Of a stretch of DNA of 16,920 nucleotides, positions 1 to 7,364 are shown piece by piece; positions within the stretch are counted from its first letter, which is position 1, and the number at the start of each line of letters is the position of its first letter. The stretch is from an uncultured Sphingobium sp. (GTDB lineage Bacteria; Pseudomonadota; Alphaproteobacteria; Sphingomonadales; Sphingomonadaceae). Location: NCBI GenBank assembly GCA_946479185.1, contig CAMLFF010000035.1, forward strand, positions 1 through 16,920, in the 5' to 3' direction. A model generated the notes under the pieces. The model had not been told where the DNA came from and made no database searches. It saw only the letters and a program-made list of their open reading frames with translations. A program made the translations under genes and the position numbers.

Positions 1-513
1 GATAATGACGCCCCACATCGGGCGTTCCATCGCGCCGACATAATGCCTCAGCACGTAGAACCAAAGGTAGGGTAGGAGCGCCCATTGCAGGCCACGCAGC
101 AGCGATGCCGCTTTTGCTGCCAGCGCGGCATCCTGACCCAGCGCGAGGAGGATCGTCTCGGCGTTCCAGAGGATCGCCCAGATCGGCAAGCAGAGTGCAA
201 GCGTCAGCCACATTCCCTGGCGGACCGTGCGGCGAATATCCCGCACGGAATGTTTGCGGCGTCCGCGCTGGCGCGCGATCATGGGAGAGACAGCCGTCGC
301 CATACCCATGCCGAAAATCTGGAGCGCATTGTAAAGATTGGTCGCCAGCGCACCCGCGGCCATTGCCTCGGCACTCACGCGGCCGAGCAGGAACAGGTTG
401 CTCGCCGCCACGAGGGACCAGGCGAGATTGCCGATGACGAATGGCAGCGCCAACGCGCTCAACGCCCGGACCTCCTCGATCCAGGCCGCCTTATGTTGGG
501 AGTTCATCGTCAT
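1..513 (-). CDS. MATE family efflux transporter, N-terminal part (gene runs off the left edge)
   Basis: This is the first 171 codons of a multidrug and toxin extrusion (MATE/NorM-type) inner-membrane antiporter; the 3' part lies outside the window, so no stop codon is seen. The translation opens with a polar stretch (MTMNSQHKAAWIEEVRALSA), then a hydrophobic helix containing ALPFVIGNLAWSLV. Next come GRVSAEAMAAGALATNLYNA and FGMGMATAVSPMIARQRGRR, which match the MATE pattern of helix 2 followed by a G-x-x-x-A-x-x-x-x-x-Q-x-x-G/R loop. Two further hydrophobic segments follow (around MWLTLALCLPIWAILW and LLRGLQWALLPYLWFYVL). Two ATGs are possible, at 513 and 507. A weak AAAGAAG lies 3-4 bases from the first and about 9 from the second, so 507 may be the true start. 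The substrate cannot be predicted. Its 5' neighbour on the same strand is cytochrome b561, with a gap of about 140 bp and no functional link visible. Confidence 0.85.
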   Translation of the reverse strand, partial: MTMNSQHKAAWIEEVRALSALALPFVIGNLAWSLVAASNLFLLGRVSAEAMAAGALATNLYNALQIFGMGMATAVSPMIARQRGRRKHSVRDIRRTVRQGMWLTLALCLPIWAILWNAETILLALGQDAALAAKAASLLRGLQWALLPYLWFYVLRHYVGAMERPMWGVII

Positions 514-655
514 GGGCTTCTTTGGTTCGAAAGGCGGGGCTGCCAAAAGGATTTTGCGGTCAGGTACAGGCGAGAGCCCGCTCCTTGCCCTGGCTCCTAA
601 TGGCCCGACGAGGCGAGAGTCGCCATTCCTTCACGCCGTCCCGATAGCGCTCGCC

Positions 656-1231
656 TTACAGCATGCGGGGCAGCACATCAGTCTCGCCCCCCTTGTCGGT
701 GAGGCGATGCTTGATGGCGCCCGCGACGTGCAGCACGATCAGGCCGAGCAGCGCATAAGCGGTATATTGGTGCAGCATGTCGTACACCTCAAATGCTGCA
801 TCATTCTTTGGCAGTATCTCTGGCACCTCATGGATGAAGAAGAAGGGTACGCCGTCGCTCTGCGTGAAGCTGGATGACATGGCATAGCCCAGCATTGGCA
901 CCAGCAAGGTGAGCGTGATGATGAGCCGATGCACGATCTTGGAAAGCAGTTTCTCCCAGCCGGTCAGGTTGGACGGCGTCTGCGGCAGGATCGCTTTCAT
1001 GCGCCACCGGATGACAAGATGCACGATCGCGATCAGCCAGACGAGCACGCCGAACTGCTTGTGATTGGAATAATAGAAATTGAATTTTTCCATCGGCGTA
1101 TCTTCGGCAAAGCCGGTCATGCGCCAGCCAGCCCAAATAAGGCCGAGGATCAAAACAGCCCGGATCCAGTGGAGGATGCGCATGGACAGAGGGTATTTTA
1201 CAAGCTTGGAACCTTGTGACGCTTCAACCAT
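656..1231 (-). CDS. Cytochrome b561 family protein (di-heme membrane electron carrier)
   Basis: This is a 191-residue four-helix membrane protein of the bacterial cytochrome b561 (CybB/YodB) family, which passes electrons across or within the inner membrane using two b hemes. Predicted helices lie at about 20-38, 60-77, 100-120 and 155-173. Candidate heme-ligand histidines are H21 (RILHW), H57 or H71 (NHKQFG; IVHLVIRW), H101 (KIVHRL) and H154/H168 (MLHQYTAYALL; LIVLHVAGAIKH), which is the family spacing. The open frame continues 24 codons upstream, but the ATG at 1231 follows GAGGGGAAGAAAG, a good ribosome binding site, and gives the normal N-terminus. A possible promoter on the minus strand is TTGTTC (1337-1342) and TATTCT (1315-1320), 16 bases apart. 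The redox partner is unknown; related proteins act in ubiquinol or superoxide oxidation. Confidence 0.92.
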   Translation of the reverse strand: MVEASQGSKLVKYPLSMRILHWIRAVLILGLIWAGWRMTGFAEDTPMEKFNFYYSNHKQFGVLVWLIAIVHLVIRWRMKAILPQTPSNLTGWEKLLSKIVHRLIITLTLLVPMLGYAMSSSFTQSDGVPFFFIHEVPEILPKNDAAFEVYDMLHQYTAYALLGLIVLHVAGAIKHRLTDKGGETDVLPRML

Positions 1232-1314
1232 CTTTCTTCCCCTCATCCACTTACGGGCATCGGCTTGGTGAAAGCGCGAAGGCTCTCGACGACATTTCTG
1301 CAAGACTATCTGCG

Positions 1315-1366
1315 AGAATATGGCTAACAGTTAGAAGAACAATGCGCAACAATTCTGATTAATTGT
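1315..1366 (-). promoter_or_regulatory. Putative promoter and upstream inverted repeat for cytochrome b561
   Basis: On the minus strand, TTGTTC (complement of 1337-1342) and TATTCT (complement of 1315-1320) are 16 bases apart and fit a sigma-70-like promoter, with about 80 bases of leader to the ATG at 1231. Just upstream of the -35 element is an inverted repeat, ACAATT (1349-1354) and AATTGT (1361-1366), separated by 6 bases. It lies in an AT-rich patch (about 1310-1440) that contrasts with the GC-rich surroundings. It could be an activator site. This is pattern matching only. Confidence 0.3.
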
Positions 1367-1814
1367 CTCTTTAATGCAACTTATCGAACTGCAAGAAATA
1401 ATAAAAAGTCGCGTAAAAACAGATTTTTATATTACAGGTCGGAGAAGGGCGCTGTGCTTCCTTGGTCATTGTGCCGTTGATAAAAGCTGGTCACAAAGGA
1501 AAGAAATCCGGCATAGTGCCAGCGGTCATAACAGCGCAATCATAGCGCGGTGGCGGCAGCATAATTTAGGACGCGGCTGGCCCAATGGGTCAGCGGAGAA
1601 GCGGTTTTGGGGGAGCTCTTATGAAGTATCGTTGGGTGTTTGCGAGCGAAGCGGCGTTATCGTCGGTTGAGATAGCCAGTTCGGCCACCGTTCGCGCATG
1701 AAGTCGATCGCCTTGCATTGTCGCCAGAGCATGCTCCAATCAAAGGCATGCGCGATTGCATCATCGTAACGCATACAAGCTGAGATCGACGGCAAGCGAT
1801 CGGAGGAGCTGATA
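1367..1814. other. Intergenic region between divergent cytochrome b561 and the tethered regulator
   Basis: This stretch of about 450 bases has no convincing gene. The 5' part, to about 1440, is AT-rich with A and T runs; the rest returns to GC-rich sequence. A 98-codon plus-strand frame (1374-1670) has no ribosome binding site and no recognisable protein pattern. A 51-codon minus-strand frame (1619-1774) is listed separately as a doubtful small gene. The last bases contain the GGAGGAG ribosome binding site of the regulator that begins at 1815. Confidence 0.5.
1619..1774 (-). CDS. Possible small protein of 51 residues, unrecognised
   Basis: This minus-strand frame runs from ATG at 1774 to TAA at 1619. 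It begins MRYDDAIAHAFDWSMLWRQC and continues with KAIDFMRERWPNWL; it contains four tryptophans and its first two thirds have a natural-looking composition. It starts about 40 bases from the divergent regulator start at 1815. There is no clear Shine-Dalgarno sequence before the ATG, and I do not recognise a family. It could be a real small protein, the remnant of a longer decayed gene, or chance. Confidence is low. Confidence 0.2.
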   Translation of the reverse strand: MRYDDAIAHAFDWSMLWRQCKAIDFMRERWPNWLSQPTITPLRSQTPNDTS

Positions 1815-3038
1815 TTGCCCGACGATATCCCATCGCCCTACGAAGCAGAAACGGCACGATTTCGGGAGATCCTCGCGAAGGGGCGCTCGGCAAACCAGCT
1901 CGCTTTGTTCGATCTGCTGGTGGAGCGGTCGCGCGACCAGCGCTCGCCAAAGGAGATCGAAATTGCCATCGCCCTGTTTGGCAATGACGCAACGCTAGAA
2001 TCCAGTTCGGATTCGGGTGTGCGGGTCTATGTCCATCGCCTGCGCAAACGCATCGATGATCATTATCGGGGTGAGACGGGCGCCCGGCTCGTCATCCCGA
2101 AAGGGGAGTATCGCATTATTTTGGCGCAGGATGCGCCGACAAGCCCGGCCCCTGGCGTGCCGCGCTGGTGGATGGCATTCGCACGCATAAACCCTGCGCT
2201 TGGCGTCGGTTTGCTCCTGATTGCCTGCGCTGCCATCGCCTTTCTGAGCTGGAGCCTATGGTCTCCACAGGCCATGCCGGCGTCCGACAAGGCGGGCAAT
2301 CGGCAGGCGCTGCTTGGGGCGAGCGCTGAACCATTCAATCCGCTGATCGTGGTGGGGGACAGCAGGTTGCTTGTCGAAACGGAGGACCAGCGCAGCATTC
2401 ATCGGATGATCCTCAACCCTGCGATCCGAACGCGCGACGATTTTGGCAGATATCTCAAAGCGCACCCGGAAACCTTCTACCAGCTCTATGACTTCGACCT
2501 CAATTTCGCGCCGTTCAGCGCGGTCGAAGCGGCGTGGGTGGTGCAGGGAAAGCTATATCCGCCCGATGGAGATCGCGCCGAGACGGGGCAGATCATTCCG
2601 GTGTCCGGCTTGAGGGCGGAACTGCTTGAGAGCAATGACATCATCTTCGTCGGGCGGCTCTCGCAACTCGGGCCTTTGAAATCGCAGGTCTTTTCGCAAT
2701 CGCGTTTCCAGTTCCCCGCTTTTGACCGGCTGATCGACACGGCGCGGGGCACGGTGTTTCAAGGCCAGGTCTATACGGCCGATCAGTCCACCACCCACAC
2801 CGACTATGGCTATCTCTCGGTCCGCACCAGCGCAACGGGACGGCGGCTGGTCATACTCGGGGGCCTGGGGGACGCGGCAACGACCGCTGTTGTCGGCCTG
2901 CTGACCAAGCCAGCCGAGCTTGCCGCGCTAAGACGCAAGGTGCGCGGCGCGCGCCATTTCGAAGCGATATTCGAGGTCGAGATACGCAGCGGCGCACCTG
3001 TGCGGCGTCGCCTTATCGCCGCTCACGCCATTTCATAA
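1815..3038 (+). CDS. Membrane-tethered winged-helix transcriptional regulator (ToxR/CadC-like layout)
   Basis: This 407-residue protein has a cytoplasmic DNA-binding domain, one membrane helix and a large periplasmic part. The N-terminal region (about 15-102) ends in a pattern close to OmpR-type winged helices: GVRVYVHRLRKRIDDHY followed by RLVIPKGEYRIIL, corresponding to recognition helix and wing. Residues about 128-149 (ALGVGLLLIACAAIAFLSW) form the single transmembrane segment. Residues about 150-407 would then be periplasmic and have no motif I can name; they probably sense a ligand or interact with a partner. The start is TTG at 1815: the frame has a stop at 1767, no upstream ATG, and CGGAGGAG lies 6 bases ahead; the next Met would remove the DNA-binding domain. 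It ends 69 bases before the hydroxylase gene on the same strand, so it may control that operon. The layout recalls one-component regulators of the ToxR type; the target is inferred. Confidence 0.75.
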   Translation: MPDDIPSPYEAETARFREILAKGRSANQLALFDLLVERSRDQRSPKEIEIAIALFGNDATLESSSDSGVRVYVHRLRKRIDDHYRGETGARLVIPKGEYRIILAQDAPTSPAPGVPRWWMAFARINPALGVGLLLIACAAIAFLSWSLWSPQAMPASDKAGNRQALLGASAEPFNPLIVVGDSRLLVETEDQRSIHRMILNPAIRTRDDFGRYLKAHPETFYQLYDFDLNFAPFSAVEAAWVVQGKLYPPDGDRAETGQIIPVSGLRAELLESNDIIFVGRLSQLGPLKSQVFSQSRFQFPAFDRLIDTARGTVFQGQVYTADQSTTHTDYGYLSVRTSATGRRLVILGGLGDAATTAVVGLLTKPAELAALRRKVRGARHFEAIFEVEIRSGAPVRRRLIAAHAIS

Positions 3039-3059
3039 GTTCGCCCCAAAACATCAGTC

Positions 3060-3088
3060 TTGGCGTCGTTCCAATTTTGCTTTAAGAT
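3060..3088 (+). promoter_or_regulatory. Putative sigma-70-like promoter of the salicylyl-CoA hydroxylase operon
   Basis: TTGGCG (3060-3065) and TAAGAT (3083-3088) are 17 bases apart. The -10 element lies inside the palindrome at 3076-3097. Transcription from it would start near 3095, giving a leader of only about 13 bases that contains just the AAGGAG ribosome binding site, which is short but possible. A start further upstream is not excluded. Confidence 0.4.
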
Positions 3089-3097
3089 TGAAGCAAA
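3076..3097. promoter_or_regulatory. Candidate MarR-type operator, site A
   Basis: This is a 22-base near-perfect palindrome: left arm TTTGCTT (3076-3082), right arm AAGCAAA (3091-3097), and between them TAAGATTG, whose inner AA/TT also pairs. It covers the predicted -10 element and abuts the ribosome binding site of the hydroxylase gene, a typical position for repression. A related sequence occurs at 8506-8527. MarR proteins bind imperfect palindromes of about this length, and one is encoded in the operon downstream. The link to that regulator is inferred. Confidence 0.55.
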
Positions 3098-3107
3098 GGA
3101 GATTGCG

Positions 3108-5408
3108 ATGCGTATTGCCTGTCTGGGCGGAGGACCTGCCGGATTATATTTCGCGATCTCAGCGAAGCTGCGCGATCCGGCGCATGACATTCATGTGTTC
3201 GAACGCAATCGCGCCGGTGAAACCTTTGGCTGGGGCGTGGTCTTTTCAGACCAGACGATGGCCAACCTCACCGCGAACGATCCGCTGAGCGCCGACGAGA
3301 TGTTGCGCGAGCTTGCGCATTGGGACGATATCGAGGTGCAGGTCTCCGGCCAGTCTGTGGTGTCGTCCGGGCATGGTTTTATCGGCATCGGTCGCAAGCG
3401 TCTGCTGGACATATTGGCCAAGCGCGCCCTCGCGCTGGGGGTCGAGCTGCATTATGAATGCAATGTCGATGCCGATCTTGCGCGCTTTGCCGATTTTGAC
3501 CTGATCGTCGCGTCGGATGGCATCAATAGTCAGGTTCGCACTGCGAATGCGGAGCGGCTTCGGGTCACAATCGAGCAGCGCACCAACCGGTTCTGCTGGC
3601 TGGGCACCACGCGCAAGTTCGATGCATTCGCCTTCCTGTTCGAGCATACCCATGCTGGCTGGATCTGGGCCCACGCCTATCGTTTCGATGAGACGCATTC
3701 GACCTTCATCGTCGAATGTTCGCCGCAAACCTGGCAGGGCCTGGGTCTGGACCAGATGGAGCAGGCGGAATCGATCGCATTGTGCGAGCAGATTTTCGCT
3801 CGTCAGCTGGAAGGCCATCCACTCATTTCCAATGCCGGGCACCTGCGTGGCTCTGCGGCGTGGATCAACTTCAATCGCGTTGTGTGCGATCAATGGTCGT
3901 TCGACAATGTGGTGCTGCTGGGCGATGCTGCGCACAGCGCCCACTTCTCCATCGGCTCTGGAACCAAGCTGGCGCTGGAAGATGCCATTGCGCTGGCCGA
4001 TGCGATCGACCGGCCCGGCACGGGTGATGCCGCAGTCCTGCGCCAGGCGCTGACTGAGTATCGCGACCTGCGCCATATCGAGGTGCTCAAGATCCAGAAT
4101 AGCGCGCGCAACTCGACCGAATGGTTCGAGACATTGGACCGTTACATCGGCTTCGATTTGCCCCAATTCGCTTATTCCCTGATGACGCGAAGCCAGCGCG
4201 TGAGCCATGAAAATCTTCGCCTGCGTGATCCGCAATGGCTGGCCGGGATCGAGAGCTGGTTTGCGTCGCGGGCAGGTTGCGGCAGTGAAGCGCCGCAACC
4301 CATGTTCACGCCCTTCACGCTGCGCGATCTCCAGATGGAAAACCGGGTCGTGGTGCCTGCGATGCTGACCTACAGCGCCGATGAGCAAGGCCGGCCAACG
4401 CCGTTCCATGAAGTGCATTATGGCGCGCGCGCGTTGGGCGGCGCAGGGTTGATCATCACGGAGACATTGGCCGTCGCACCGGAAGGCCGCATGTCACCTG
4501 CTTGCCCCGGACTCTATGAGGATGATCAGTTGAGCGGCTGGGCGCAGATCGTCTCCTTCGCGCACCAGCATAGTAAGGCGCGCCTGTGCGCACAGCTCGG
4601 CCATGCCGGGCCGAGAGGCGCTTGCGAAGTTCCCCATGGTGGCAGTGGTTTTGATCGTCCGCTCGAACAGGGTTGGCCGCTCCTTGCCGCCAGCGCTCAG
4701 CCCTGGCAACCGGGTGGAGCGACACCCAAATCGGCCGACGAGGATGATCTTGCGCGAATCAGCGCGCAGTTTGTCGCGGCAACGCTCCGCGCTGATCGTG
4801 CTGGTTTCGACATGATTGAAATCCACGCCGGGCATGGCTCGTTGCTCGCCAGTTTCATCTCTCCGGCGCTCAATCACCGGACGGATCGCTATGGCGGCAC
4901 GCTGGTCAATCGGATGCGCTTCGTGGTGGAGGTGGTGGAAGCGGTGCGGGCGGCCTGGCCTGACACCAAGCCGCTGGCGGTGCGTATCTCTGCAAATGAC
5001 TGGCTGGGCGACGACGGCACGACGCCAGCGCAGGCCGTCGCGATCGCGCGGGCGCTGCGCGATGCTGGCGCGGACCTTATAGACGTCTCCGCTGGTGAAA
5101 CGAGCCCGGATGGGAAGCCAATCTATGGCCGCATGTTCCAAACGCCTTTGGCTGACCGCATTCGCAACGAAGTCGGCATCCCGGTCATCGCGGTGGGCAA
5201 CATTGTCGAAGCCGATCAGGTGAACAGCATCGTGACGGCAGGCCGCGCCGATCTGGTCGCGCTGGGTCGCCCGCATCTTGCCGATCCGGTCTGGACATTG
5301 CGCGCCAGCGCTCTCACGGGGGATAGCTCCCAGTTCGTGCCGCCTGTCTATGCTCTTGGGTTCGATCAGGCGCGCAGGCTGGCAAAATCCACCGCCGCGC
5401 CACGATAA
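3108..5408 (+). CDS. Bifunctional salicylyl-CoA 5-hydroxylase / OYE-type oxidoreductase
   Basis: This 766-residue protein fuses two flavoenzymes. Residues 1 to about 385 form a FAD-dependent aromatic hydroxylase: GGGPAG at 7-12 binds the ADP part of FAD, and GDAAHSAHFSIGSG (from 272) is the second FAD motif. Residues about 399-750 form an Old Yellow Enzyme barrel, with QLGHAGPRG, IEIHAGHGSLL (H573 and H576 in the active-site position) and NHRTDRYGG. The architecture is that of salicylyl-CoA 5-hydroxylase and of 2-aminobenzoyl-CoA monooxygenase/reductase from Azoarcus evansii. The neighbouring thioesterase and gentisate dioxygenase favour salicylyl-CoA to gentisyl-CoA in the cytoplasm. The frame is open from 3060, but ATG 3108 has AAGGAG 6 bases upstream and begins directly with the Rossmann strand MRIACLGGGPAG. 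The MarR gene follows within 50 bases. The barrel has no obvious job if the product stays aromatic. An anthraniloyl-CoA or other 2-substituted benzoyl-CoA substrate remains possible. Confidence 0.88.
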   Translation: MRIACLGGGPAGLYFAISAKLRDPAHDIHVFERNRAGETFGWGVVFSDQTMANLTANDPLSADEMLRELAHWDDIEVQVSGQSVVSSGHGFIGIGRKRLLDILAKRALALGVELHYECNVDADLARFADFDLIVASDGINSQVRTANAERLRVTIEQRTNRFCWLGTTRKFDAFAFLFEHTHAGWIWAHAYRFDETHSTFIVECSPQTWQGLGLDQMEQAESIALCEQIFARQLEGHPLISNAGHLRGSAAWINFNRVVCDQWSFDNVVLLGDAAHSAHFSIGSGTKLALEDAIALADAIDRPGTGDAAVLRQALTEYRDLRHIEVLKIQNSARNSTEWFETLDRYIGFDLPQFAYSLMTRSQRVSHENLRLRDPQWLAGIESWFASRAGCGSEAPQPMFTPFTLRDLQMENRVVVPAMLTYSADEQGRPTPFHEVHYGARALGGAGLIITETLAVAPEGRMSPACPGLYEDDQLSGWAQIVSFAHQHSKARLCAQLGHAGPRGACEVPHGGSGFDRPLEQGWPLLAASAQPWQPGGATPKSADEDDLARISAQFVAATLRADRAGFDMIEIHAGHGSLLASFISPALNHRTDRYGGTLVNRMRFVVEVVEAVRAAWPDTKPLAVRISANDWLGDDGTTPAQAVAIARALRDAGADLIDVSAGETSPDGKPIYGRMFQTPLADRIRNEVGIPVIAVGNIVEADQVNSIVTAGRADLVALGRPHLADPVWTLRASALTGDSSQFVPPVYALGFDQARRLAKSTAAPR

Positions 5409-5456
5409 GCGGCGTTGAAACAGTATGATATTGGCGATTTGATGCAGGATCCCGCG

Positions 5457-5939
5457 ATGGCGTTAGTTGAGAAGTCCAGTGACGAAGCGCTGCCTGTTGG
5501 AGCAGGCACGCCTGAATTGCGCATGTGGGTTCGTTTGCTCGCCTGCGCCAAAATTGGCGAGAAGCAGTTGCGCCGCCGGTTCGAGGATGAGTTCGACACG
5601 ACCTTGCCGCGTTTCGATGTTCTTGCCGCCTTATATCGCGCGCCAGAGGGTTTGCGGATGAGCGCGCTTTCGCGTGATCTGCTGGTGTCCAATGGCAATG
5701 TCACGGTCGTCGTGCGGCATTTGCAGGAGCGTGGGCTGATCGTCTCACAGATTAATCCGCAGGATGCGCGATCGGCAATCGTCTCCCTCACGCCGACGGG
5801 TCGCAAGCACTTCCTGGAGCTGGCAGAGGCGCATCACCGCTGGATTGGTGAGCTGTTTGCGGAGATTCCCGCCACGCAGGTCGAAGAGCTGGCGCGCCTG
5901 CTTGGCGATATGCGCGGCGCCTTGGGAGCTAAGCGCTGA
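5457..5939 (+). CDS. MarR family transcriptional regulator
   Basis: This is a winged-helix repressor of about 160 residues. The central region shows the MarR layout: a helix around TLPRFDVLAALYRAPEGLRM, a helix-turn-helix around SALSRDLLVSNGNVTVVVRH, LQERGLIVSQ, and the wing with the conserved D-x-R (NPQDARSAIVSLTPTG), with dimerising helices at both ends. The start is uncertain: TTG 5415, ATG 5442 and ATG 5457 are in frame. I chose 5457 because AGGA lies 7 bases ahead; the others lack a good ribosome binding site. It is inside the operon, after the hydroxylase and 2 bases before the thioesterase. MarR regulators of CoA-linked aromatic pathways (for example BadR, CouR) respond to the aromatic acid or its CoA ester, so salicylyl-CoA or gentisate is a reasonable ligand here. 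Likely targets are the palindromes at 3076-3097 and 8506-8527; this is inferred. Confidence 0.88.
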   Translation: MALVEKSSDEALPVGAGTPELRMWVRLLACAKIGEKQLRRRFEDEFDTTLPRFDVLAALYRAPEGLRMSALSRDLLVSNGNVTVVVRHLQERGLIVSQINPQDARSAIVSLTPTGRKHFLELAEAHHRWIGELFAEIPATQVEELARLLGDMRGALGAKR

Positions 5940-5941
5940 CC

Positions 5942-6358
5942 ATGGCTTTCGAAACGATCACAAAGGTGCGCTTTGCGCATATCGATGGCGCAAGCATCGT
6001 CTTCTATCCACGCTATTTCGAGATGCTGAATGCCGCCGTTGAGGACTGGTTCGCGCTGGAGCTCGGCGTGGACTTCCGTTCGATGCACACCGACCGTGGC
6101 TTGGGTGTGCCAACCGTGCAGCTTTCAGCCGACTTCATGGCGCCAAGCATTTTGGGCGAAGACCTGACGATCTCGCTCACGCCTCAGCGGGTTGGCCGCA
6201 GCAGTTGCACTTATTCAGCGGTGTTCAGCGCCGCGGGGCGAGACAGGCTGCGGGCCACCGGAACCCTCGTGTGCATGAACCTCGAAACGCAAAGGTCAGA
6301 ACCTTGGCCAGACGATATTCGCGCCCGCATGACGCAGGATTTGGTCGCCAATATTTGA
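5942..6358 (+). CDS. Acyl-CoA thioesterase, 4-hydroxybenzoyl-CoA thioesterase-like hotdog fold
   Basis: This 138-residue single-hotdog protein has the usual family length. VRFAHIDGASIVFYPRYFEM near the N-terminus matches the signature of the Pseudomonas-type 4-hydroxybenzoyl-CoA thioesterase (V-x-x-x-D-x-D/x-x-x-I-V-x-x-P-x-Y); D15 corresponds to the catalytic Asp17 of that enzyme. LSADFMAPSILGEDLTISL and SCTYSAVFSAAGRDRL are the following strands. It begins 2 bases after the MarR stop, so it is co-transcribed and probably translationally coupled; GGGAG about 13 bases upstream is a poor ribosome binding site. In context it would hydrolyse gentisyl-CoA to gentisate and free CoA, linking the hydroxylase to the ring-cleaving dioxygenase. 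Removing dead-end acyl-CoAs is an alternative role. A strong hairpin follows the stop. Confidence 0.85.
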   Translation: MAFETITKVRFAHIDGASIVFYPRYFEMLNAAVEDWFALELGVDFRSMHTDRGLGVPTVQLSADFMAPSILGEDLTISLTPQRVGRSSCTYSAVFSAAGRDRLRATGTLVCMNLETQRSEPWPDDIRARMTQDLVANI

Positions 6359-6362
6359 AAAT

Positions 6363-6391
6363 AGCCGGGGTGGCGGAGGGCCACCCCGGCT
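6363..6391. terminator. Hairpin terminator between convergent operons
   Basis: A perfect 12-base-pair stem, AGCCGGGGTGGC (6363-6374) and GCCACCCCGGCT (6380-6391), with loop GGAGG, begins 5 bases after the thioesterase stop and ends 25 bases before the stop of the convergent hydrolase gene. On the minus strand the stem is followed by TATTTTC, so it works best as an intrinsic terminator for the hydrolase/dioxygenase operon. On the plus strand there is no T run, but the stem is stable enough to help. Confidence 0.8.
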
Positions 6392-6416
6392 GCATATCCT
6401 CTCGTGAAAATGACGC

Positions 6417-7328
6417 TTAAACTGCCACCACCGGGTGACGCAGCGTGCCAATGCCTTCGACACAGGCGACGATCGTGTCGCCGGGCCAGACCCACTCCTG
6501 AGGATCGCGGCCTGCGCCCACGCCAGCCGGGGTGCCGGTGGCGATGATGTCGCCCGGCTCCAGCGTGATGCCCTTGCTAATGTCTGCGATCAGCTCATCC
6601 ACCTTGAAGAGCATGAACGCGGTGTTGCTGCGCTGCTTTTCCACGCCATTCACCGTCAGCCACAGGTCAAGCGTCTGGGGATCGGGAATCTCATCGGCGG
6701 TGACGACCACCGGACCCATCGGACAGAAGCTGTCCTGCCCCTTGGAGTAGATCCACTGTCCGGCGCGGCGGCAATCGCGCGCGCTCATATCGATGCACAC
6801 GGTGTATCCGAACACATAGCGCAACGCGTCCTCGCGCGAGACGCCCTTGGCGCGTGTGCCCATGATCGCTGCCAGCTCGACTTCCCAATCGAGCTGTTTG
6901 GTGATTTCTGCGTTGTGCAGGATCGGCTCATCCGGGCCGATGACGCTCGTCGGCGGCTTGGAGAAGATCACGGGCTGGCGCGGCAATTCTGCCGATGTGT
7001 CCAGCGACTTGGCGCTTTCCGCGACATGCTCGGTATAGTTGAGGCCGATGCCGAAGATATTCTTGCGCGGGCGCGGGATCGGCGCGAGCAGCTTCACATT
7101 GCTGAGCGGCACGGCGCTGCCGATGGGGAACACGCCCTTCGCGCTGCCGATCAGCGCGGACACGGCGCTCACCGCTGCGGGGCCAAGATCGATGAACTCC
7201 AGCATGGTCGAGGGCAGATCGACGCCCCGCGTTGCGCCGAAACGGGCAAGATCGATCACTAGATCGTTGATGAGAGCGCCGAGGCGCGCTTCGGCTTCGA
7301 CCGATGCGCGATAAGTGACTAGTCGCAT
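6417..7328 (-). CDS. Fumarylacetoacetate hydrolase family protein, probable maleylpyruvate or fumarylpyruvate hydrolase
   Basis: This 303-residue cytoplasmic, metal-dependent hydrolase cleaves C-C bonds in beta-diketo acids. An N-terminal domain (1 to about 80) precedes the FAH catalytic domain. It has GLNYTEHVAES (H101 and E104), the metal ligands E149 and E151 (DWEVELAAIMG) and D180 (YTVCIDMSARD), the YSKGQDSFCPMGP loop, and a typical C-terminal VEGIGTLRHPV. The ATG at 7328 has AGGAAA upstream. It follows the dioxygenase gene with a 36-base gap on the same strand. In gentisate pathways this step hydrolyses maleylpyruvate to maleate and pyruvate, or fumarylpyruvate to fumarate and pyruvate after isomerisation. 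No maleylpyruvate isomerase is present in the window, which favours direct hydrolysis, but one could be elsewhere. The family also contains hydrolases for other diketo acids, so the substrate rests on context. Confidence 0.85.
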   Translation of the reverse strand: MRLVTYRASVEAEARLGALINDLVIDLARFGATRGVDLPSTMLEFIDLGPAAVSAVSALIGSAKGVFPIGSAVPLSNVKLLAPIPRPRKNIFGIGLNYTEHVAESAKSLDTSAELPRQPVIFSKPPTSVIGPDEPILHNAEITKQLDWEVELAAIMGTRAKGVSREDALRYVFGYTVCIDMSARDCRRAGQWIYSKGQDSFCPMGPVVVTADEIPDPQTLDLWLTVNGVEKQRSNTAFMLFKVDELIADISKGITLEPGDIIATGTPAGVGAGRDPQEWVWPGDTIVACVEGIGTLRHPVVAV

Positions 7329-7364
7329 TGCATTTCCTAGCTTCTGTAAATGGGAATTGATTGT

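Noticed and set aside
1374..1670. 98-codon plus-strand frame in the intergenic region
   Set aside because: It begins in the AT-rich patch without a ribosome binding site, its composition changes along its length, and it shows no family pattern.
3246..4418. 390-codon minus-strand frame
   Set aside because: It is a mirror of the FAD hydroxylase coding sequence, a common effect in high-GC genomes, with no motif of its own.
4494..5276. 260-codon minus-strand frame
   Set aside because: It lies fully opposite the OYE domain and is low-complexity Arg/His-rich, as shadow frames are.
6435..7262. 275-codon plus-strand frame
   Set aside because: It is antisense to the FAH-family hydrolase, which has all its metal ligands on the minus strand.
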